A model generated the notes under the pieces. It had not been told where the DNA came from and searched no databases. It was given only the letters and a program-made list of their open reading frames with translations. Below are positions 58,346 to 64,000 of a stretch of DNA of 64,000 nucleotides, one piece after another. The position numbers and the translations under genes are program-made. Numbering within the stretch: the first letter of the stretch is position 1; every line of letters begins with the position of its first letter. The stretch is from Micropterus salmoides (taxonomy: Eukaryota > Chordata > Actinopteri > Centrarchiformes > Centrarchidae), in NCBI RefSeq assembly GCF_014851395.1, contig NW_024040928.1:12363943-12427942 (forward strand), written 5' to 3'.

Positions 58346-58530
58346 TTTTGGTCTCCACCAACTCCAGAGGGAAATGTCTGGCTCTTTGGCTGCTAAATGC
58401 TCCACTTTGTTCACCAGCTAGTTGCTAACTTTTTCTGTCTGCTGTTTGGTGCGAGGCTTTTGAGCTTTTCTCTCTCTGTAAATTACGCTGATGAGATTTG
58501 TGGACCCTAAAACCACTAAAATTCCCCATA
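58346..58530 (-). repeat. Dispersed repeat family E, minus-strand copy
   Basis: Read on the minus strand it contains GCATTTAGCAGC(C)AAAGAG, ACATTTCCCTCTGGAGTTGG and TGGAGACCAAAAACAGA, which match the plus-strand copy at about 61140-61250. It is a fish repeat of unknown class. Confidence 0.75.
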
Positions 58531-58557
58531 AAGCTCAGGGGAACTGCAGAGTCGGTT

Positions 58558-58591
58558 GCGTTTCTTTACTATAGGCGTTTCTTTACTATAG
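58558..58591. repeat. 17-base perfect tandem duplication
   Basis: GCGTTTCTTTACTATAG occurs twice head-to-tail, at the edge of the family E copy. Confidence 0.95.
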
Positions 58592-59002
58592 GCTATTCTT
58601 TTTACCTCCACAATCATTTCATCCATTTTAAGTACCATGCATTCAGCTCTCTTGGCCATCACAATTTCTAATAAATTGCATCACTCAGGATGTCCTTGCA
58701 TGTAGCATGCTAAAGGTGTACTCTAATGCTTTGCGTCCCCTTCTTCATTCTCTGTTGCCTCTATGTAAACTACACTATCTAATAAACACGTAAAAAAAAA
58801 AAAACGTCAGCCTCATTAAAAAAAAATAGCCTAAAAATTCAATACATGTGATCAAAATAAAGATATGAAACCCTGGGAAATCACAGACAGAAGAGAGCAA
58901 ACACACCTAATCGTTACCTCAACAAGCATGCTGGGGCGTCCAAGGCACCAAGCTACAAGAGGAATGAGGCATGAGCCTTCGTCTGAACCTTGAGATATGA
59001 GC

Positions 59003-59004
<2 letters not shown>

Positions 59005-59047
<43 letters not shown>
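59005..59047. repeat. (GT)21 microsatellite
   Basis: Pure GT array. Confidence 0.97.
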
Positions 59048-59049
<2 letters not shown>

Positions 59050-59192
59050 TTAGCAGCCCTCACTCTCTAGCTGGCTGCTTAAGAATCCAGTCACATCTCT
59101 TGCTAGCAGGCAGGCAGTAAGGCGCTTTCACGCTCACAGGTTTGCTGTGGTTGGGTCTAATACCCCTTGCTTTTTCTGTATGTGTATGTATA

Positions 59193-59195
<3 letters not shown>

Positions 59196-59230
<35 letters not shown>
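59196..59230. repeat. (GT)17 microsatellite
   Basis: Pure GT array. A short further GT run lies at about 59340-59360. Confidence 0.95.
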
Positions 59231-59233
<3 letters not shown>

Positions 59234-59442
59234 ATGGGCATATGCCTAAATCTGACTGTATGTGTGTCTTACTCCACTTTGTTTCGTTACTTGCTATCCA
59301 TGTGCGACAGTTGTGTGTTCATGTTTATGCCACGTGAGAGTGTGTATGTGTGTGTGTGTGTTGGCTCTCTGTAGCACTGATAAACCCACTTAGACTCTCC
59401 CCTGATCTGTTCGCTCTGGGCTGGCAGCCCCCTGCCTTGGCT

Positions 59443-59443
<1 letters not shown>

Positions 59444-59485
<42 letters not shown>
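59444..59485. repeat. (CA)21 microsatellite
   Basis: Pure CA array, the opposite phase to the two GT arrays just before it. Confidence 0.97.
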
Positions 59486-59489
<4 letters not shown>

Positions 59490-61109
59490 CCCTCTGCTTT
59501 AGCTGCTAGCTGATCTGTGACGGCCTGCCACTCAAACACAGCTCCGTTGAGACACTGCACAAAGGAGGAGAGGAGGCTGGGAGTGGAAGGAGGAAGGGAG
59601 GAGATGGTGGTGGTGGTGGTTGGGTGGAGAGAGAGAGAGAAAGAGAGAGAGGGTATCAGTGTCTTTCTTTAGGGTGCCTGCTAGCTCCCACTCTCTGGCT
59701 GTCTCCTTATCTCCCTACTCCTCACTCTCCTCCACCTGACTGGCTTTGGCAGCTGCTCTTCACTCCCCAGCTCCCCTCCCCTTTTCTCCTGCTCTATACA
59801 CCCCCCACCCCCATCTCTATTTCCCCCTGTCTTTATTTTACTACCTGAGCGAATGGCAGTTCATCTCGCCCTCATTTACTTCTCAAGATAGGAAGACGTA
59901 GCAAAAAAAGATGAAAGGGAAAAAGCAAAGAGAAAGAAAGAGAGTCAGAGGACATGGAGACAGTCTGTGAAGGCATTTTGCAACAAAAAAAGTACTTTAT
60001 ATTTGTCAAGGTAATATGTTGATACACAGTGAGAGAAACAGAAGGGAAAGGAGACAAAGACAGAGAGGATAAGTAGAAGAAACCTGTACAGTTTGTGGGT
60101 CCAGGCTGTATCTCCTGACTGCAGCTAACAACATGCAGCTAAAGACTGGTCGTGCTGTGCAGCTGTCATTGTTTGAATTTCTACAGCAACCCCATACATC
60201 TACCCTCTTACCATAAACTAAAGACAGAAATAATTAAAGGATCGGTGCACACAAACGACTAAAAACGCATGTTCTCACTTCTAGTGGTATCTAGGAATTT
60301 AGTTTTATTTGTCCAGGTTTAAGCAACAAGTCCTCCCAATTAAATGACAAAAACTTAATTAGTCCATACCGACTTCAACAACATATAGAAATGTTTTCTC
60401 ATCTGACGCCCCGATGATCAGGGAAACACCATTTGTCTGTGCCTTCCACAACCATCACAAATCACTGTTCAGTTATCTGATGTCACAACGCTATGGTTAA
60501 AATTGGTAAGGTTAAGGTCAGGCACAAAAAAACATAGGTTATGTTTAGAGAAAAATCATTGTTGGGGTTAAAATAGACGGTTAGGGGCGTTCTTTGTCAT
60601 GGGAACAATAATACATTTGTAGTGAAGAATATAGAAATATCATGGTTGTCTTTAAAATAAACAACAACATTGGACGTCTGTTGAAAACAGAAAATGAACA
60701 GCTGTCTCCCACGTTAAAGTCTGACATTTTGTTGACAACCTCACCTGACTGCGTCCTTTGCTTCCACTATAATTACTCTGGCCGCTACAGGGCTTTGTCA
60801 CCTGAACGTTGCTTTGTCACTTTGGGGCACTTGCTGTCACGACTCATGCTGTCGTTCTTCTTGGAAGGACAGTTTTGTTTTTAGAAATATCTACCTTGAC
60901 AGGACGGTGGACAGAGCGAGGAAATTGTGGAGAGAGACAGTGGGCGACTAGGAAGGAGCCTTATACATGGGACACGCGCTCTACGAAATTGAGCTAACCA
61001 TGCCCCTAGTCAAAAGTACTTCTAACTGTTAACAGTGAGGTTTTTTATTTATTCAGTGTGAGCACCACAAATGATAATCTGTTCACTTCAGTTCTATTGG
61101 GGTGGTGGA

Positions 61110-61445
61110 AGAATGTAGCCTAACTGTCCACTGCCTGTCCAGCACCAAATAACAGACAGACAACGCAACCAGCTGGCGACGATAGCGGAATATTTAGCAG
61201 CTAAAGAGACAGATATTTCCATTCGGAATTGGTGGAGGTCAAAAACAGATAAAAGGAGAGTGAATAACGGACTTACATTCATCAGGTGGCCAACTCCAAA
61301 TTAATGCTAATGTTGCTATGAGGCTGCTAGACGTATAAATAGGCAATTGTTTGCTAACAAGTTCACTATAAAAACTTAATAAGGTGGTAATTTGTCAATA
61401 CTGTCTTTACAGCTTGTTGCGCTGCCCCCAAGTGGCCCAAAAAAA
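61110..61445 (+). repeat. Dispersed repeat family E, plus-strand copy
   Basis: CAGCACCAAATAACAGACAG, GCAGCTAAAGAGACAGATAT, GGACTTACATTCATCAGGTG and GCGCTGCCCCCAAGTGGCCC follow one another. The first part matches the inverted copy at 58346-58530; the rest I recognise as the 3' part of a common fish repeat. Confidence 0.75.
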
Positions 61446-62344
61446 ACAAAACAAATACTGCTGCTTTAAGGGAATAAAATGTGGTTCTGAAAAACCTGGA
61501 ATTTTCCTCATTGGCATGTGGCATCACCACAGCAGCATCTTCCAATGTGTTTCATTAAGGTGACGATTGTGTGAAAGTGAGAACACAGTGCGTGACAAAA
61601 CAGTCCTGATAGAGGATGCCTCTATATGTGTCGACCCAGAGGGAGAAAGATAAAGGAAAGACACAGTGAGACAGAGCAGGGAAGCAAAAGACAAATAGAA
61701 ATTGAGAAACGGCCGTAATCCCCAACGAGCCAAGACGAATGACAGCAACAAAGTTGGTGATAAGATTGGGGCGGAGTAACGAGACAAAGGAAGGAGTTTG
61801 TGGTGGAAGGGAAAGAGCGTGCTCAGCAATATGGATCCATAGCCTTAGGTTAGTGAAGACAGAGAGAACTCTTCATCAGCACCTTGACTGCTGCCGATAT
61901 CGCTGAGTCATCATCGCCCCGATACACAGCTGCAGGATGAAACAAAAAAAAGACCTCTCACATGATCACCTTCATTCTCACTCATTGGTCTCGCCATCAT
62001 CACTAAACAAGATAGAAGCGGCCATGTGTATCATTCAGTACCAGAGAAAGCCAAAATATTCACTTTTAATTCGCTTTCTAAATGAATCAAACTGTTGGTG
62101 GAGTTCATCCCTTTAACTATTCTTCCCAAAGCCTATAGTGGGAGACGCCTGGAGCTATTGGGCATCTTTCCCGGTGCCAGCCTCGCACCTGCCCCTGGCA
62201 AAAACAAAATAACTATGCAAAACTCTCTTTCGCTCTTTGCAGGCTCCCTTTCCTTCCTAGTTTCCTTTTTTCCTCCCTCTTTCAGTTTTTAATTAAACTG
62301 AAGCAGAGTGCTGCGAAAACCTGCTACTAATTACACAGCCGCTG

Positions 62345-62345
<1 letters not shown>

Positions 62346-62377
<32 letters not shown>
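62346..62377. repeat. (CT)16 microsatellite in a pyrimidine-rich stretch
   Basis: Pure CT array followed by about 80 bases of mostly C and T. Confidence 0.95.
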
Positions 62378-62380
<3 letters not shown>

Positions 62381-62512
62381 TCTTCTGTTTGCTTGTTTCT
62401 CCTCTCCTCTCCGCACCTCTCTCTCTCTCTCCTTCCTCCTCTCCTCTCTGAGCTGGAGCTTCGCCAACAGCCTGTGGAATCACTTACCAGCAACCACGAC
62501 ATACACATGTCG

Positions 62513-62720
62513 ACACACACACACACACACACACGCACGGGCACATTGGCAAAAATGTGTGCGTGCACAGATGCAGACAACCCCGTTCAAAAATCAAAAT
62601 GTGCAAAATGCAGACTTGCAAACACACGGAGGTCACACTCAGGACATTGTGACACACTCGCTTACCCATTTCACAGCTTTGCTTTCATGCTGTAACTGTG
62701 TGTGTGTGTGTGTGTGTGTT
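62513..62720. repeat. (AC)n and (GT)n arrays in opposite phase
   Basis: A CA array at about 62513-62533 and a GT array at about 62697-62720 are complementary and 160 bases apart. Confidence 0.85.
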
Positions 62721-64000
62721 GCAGGCACAGAGGGTGATCAGCTCCCTAATGAGTGAGAACACTAATCATATTTCACACTGACACAAACACAATCACAACA
62801 TCTGTATCCACTGTGGCCCGCCTCCTCCCCCCCTTTCTCCAATGCACAGTAGCTTCCCTCCCCTCTCCCCCCACTCTCCTTGCATCTCTCAATCCCCTGC
62901 TTCCCTCTCCCTCCATCATATTCTCAATTTTCTATCACCTCCTTTTCTCCTCTGTCCTCTTTCCCTTTTTTTCCTTTCTGGAGTGATCAAGCAGACTTTG
63001 AATGCACCCAGATACAAAGCACGAGACACCCCTCTCACCCTGCTCTCTTTGGCGTCATCTCTTCCTCTGTCTCCCTTCATCAATCTATGTATCTCTCTCC
63101 TCTTCTTTTTCTTTCTCTCCTTTCCATCTTAATACAGCACGCTCTTATTTAAGCTTGTGCTTGGGAGGAGGTGGGGTTAGTGGCAGCGACACTGTAATTT
63201 AACAACGGGTTGTCCAATCCATCACACGGACAATGTACACACACTGCTGCCATGCATCACCTGCAGGCGATTGTGTAAGTTTGTGGCTGTGGTGTTTGAG
63301 TAAGAGAAAGCAAAAGACTAAATCATGGAGAAGGGGCAAACGGGGGGGGCAGAGAGAAAGGGGGGGAGATAACACAGAGTGTAATATAAAGGAAAGTCTA
63401 GAGTCACATCCACAGAGGAAACACACAATAATGGCTCTGAGCACTTTTGGACAGAGGAGGGAGTGATAAAACAGGAGTGGTAGTTTGATGATAGGAAGTA
63501 GAGGGAGCAGATAGAAAGATTCAGCTTTAGCTAAAGTAGCTGGACAGCAGGAGTGGGAGGGACACAGAAGCCCCCTCTGCTGCAATCAAGCCTCTGTCAC
63601 CATCTGGACGCCATTTTAAAACCATCAGCTCTGGCTCCCCATGTAAACAAGGGCACGACCCCAAACACGCTCCCCTTACTAAATGGGCTCTTTCTGGCAG
63701 CTGCAGACCCCAAAATGGCTGACTTTGTGGGGGTGAGGATTGGAGCCAGAATGGCTGACTGGATTACAGGGGAGGGCGTTCTGTTCGTCATTACTGCACT
63801 ATTTCTGACTGTGTACAAAATATGTTAGGCTGGCATTTTTCCAAAATGTGTTAGTCATAGGGTTGCAATGGTACAATAACCTTCTCAGGAAATATCATGA
63901 TTTCATGTCATAGAGAGGCGAAGTCCCTCTACTCTCAGTGTCCCCCATGGGACCTTAAGTACTGTAGTCATCGGCAGGAGACCGTATTACACACAAGATG

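Larger units (their letters stand above)
43251..64000. other. Gene desert next to pou3f2
   Basis: About 20.7 kb without a convincing exon on either strand. Open frames are either in CA/GT arrays or isolated, without splice-compatible neighbours or recognisable protein. The content is microsatellites, transposon relics, a purine-rich G-run block (51743-51850), a diverged minisatellite (45610-45975) and short homeobox/POU/SOX motif clusters (44640-44820, 50390-50660, 57850-57900). Gene deserts beside developmental regulators usually hold enhancers. Confidence 0.65.

Overview
This window is a piece of a ray-finned (teleost, probably percomorph) fish chromosome. The evidence is vertebrate-type genes with small GT-AG exons, long CA/GT microsatellites, ATT and GGCT tandem repeats, and dispersed repeats that I recognise as typical of fish genomes. 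I see no prokaryotic, viral or CRISPR features. All splice junctions below were placed by hand from the sequence and checked for reading frame.

Gene layout. (1) The first coding exon of snap91 (AP180) lies on the minus strand at 5016-5145; the rest of that gene lies beyond the left edge, so 1-5015 is its intron. (2) pgm3 (phosphoacetylglucosamine mutase) runs on the plus strand, 7203-10796, head-to-head with snap91. (3) An 11-exon type III-like intermediate filament gene runs on the minus strand, 11756-15292, tail-to-tail with pgm3. (4) ccnc (cyclin C) runs on the plus strand, 15953-22480, head-to-head with the filament gene, with 12 exons and 283 residues. (5) faxc (failed axon connections homolog) runs on the plus strand, 25704-32163, with 6 exons and 409 residues. 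(6) A single-exon POU class 3 gene, pou3f2-like, lies on the minus strand at 40464-41627 with 387 residues. (7) From about 42.6 kb to the right end I see no convincing exon: it is a gene desert beside a developmental transcription factor gene, filled with microsatellites, transposon relics and a few short motif-rich stretches that could be enhancers.

From general knowledge, the neighbourhood matches human 6q14 (PGM3/SNAP91) and 6q16 (CCNC, FAXC, POU3F2), so it is a conserved vertebrate block with an intermediate filament gene inserted in it. The genes do not form a pathway. They cover synaptic vesicle coat assembly, UDP-GlcNAc synthesis, cytoskeleton, the Mediator kinase module, axon development and neural transcription.

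The most interesting points are: an XBP1-like motif directly upstream of pgm3 with an in-frame upstream ATG; a GC-AG intron and an unusual 11-exon structure in the filament gene; two 3' splice sites whose pyrimidine tract is a TG microsatellite; a ccnc intron almost filled by a transposon; complementary ATT/AAT arrays likely in the pou3f2 3' UTR; a strong CTCF-like site between faxc and pou3f2; several inverted or duplicated repeat copies; and homeodomain substitutions in the POU protein. I found no clear sign of a wholly new biological system.
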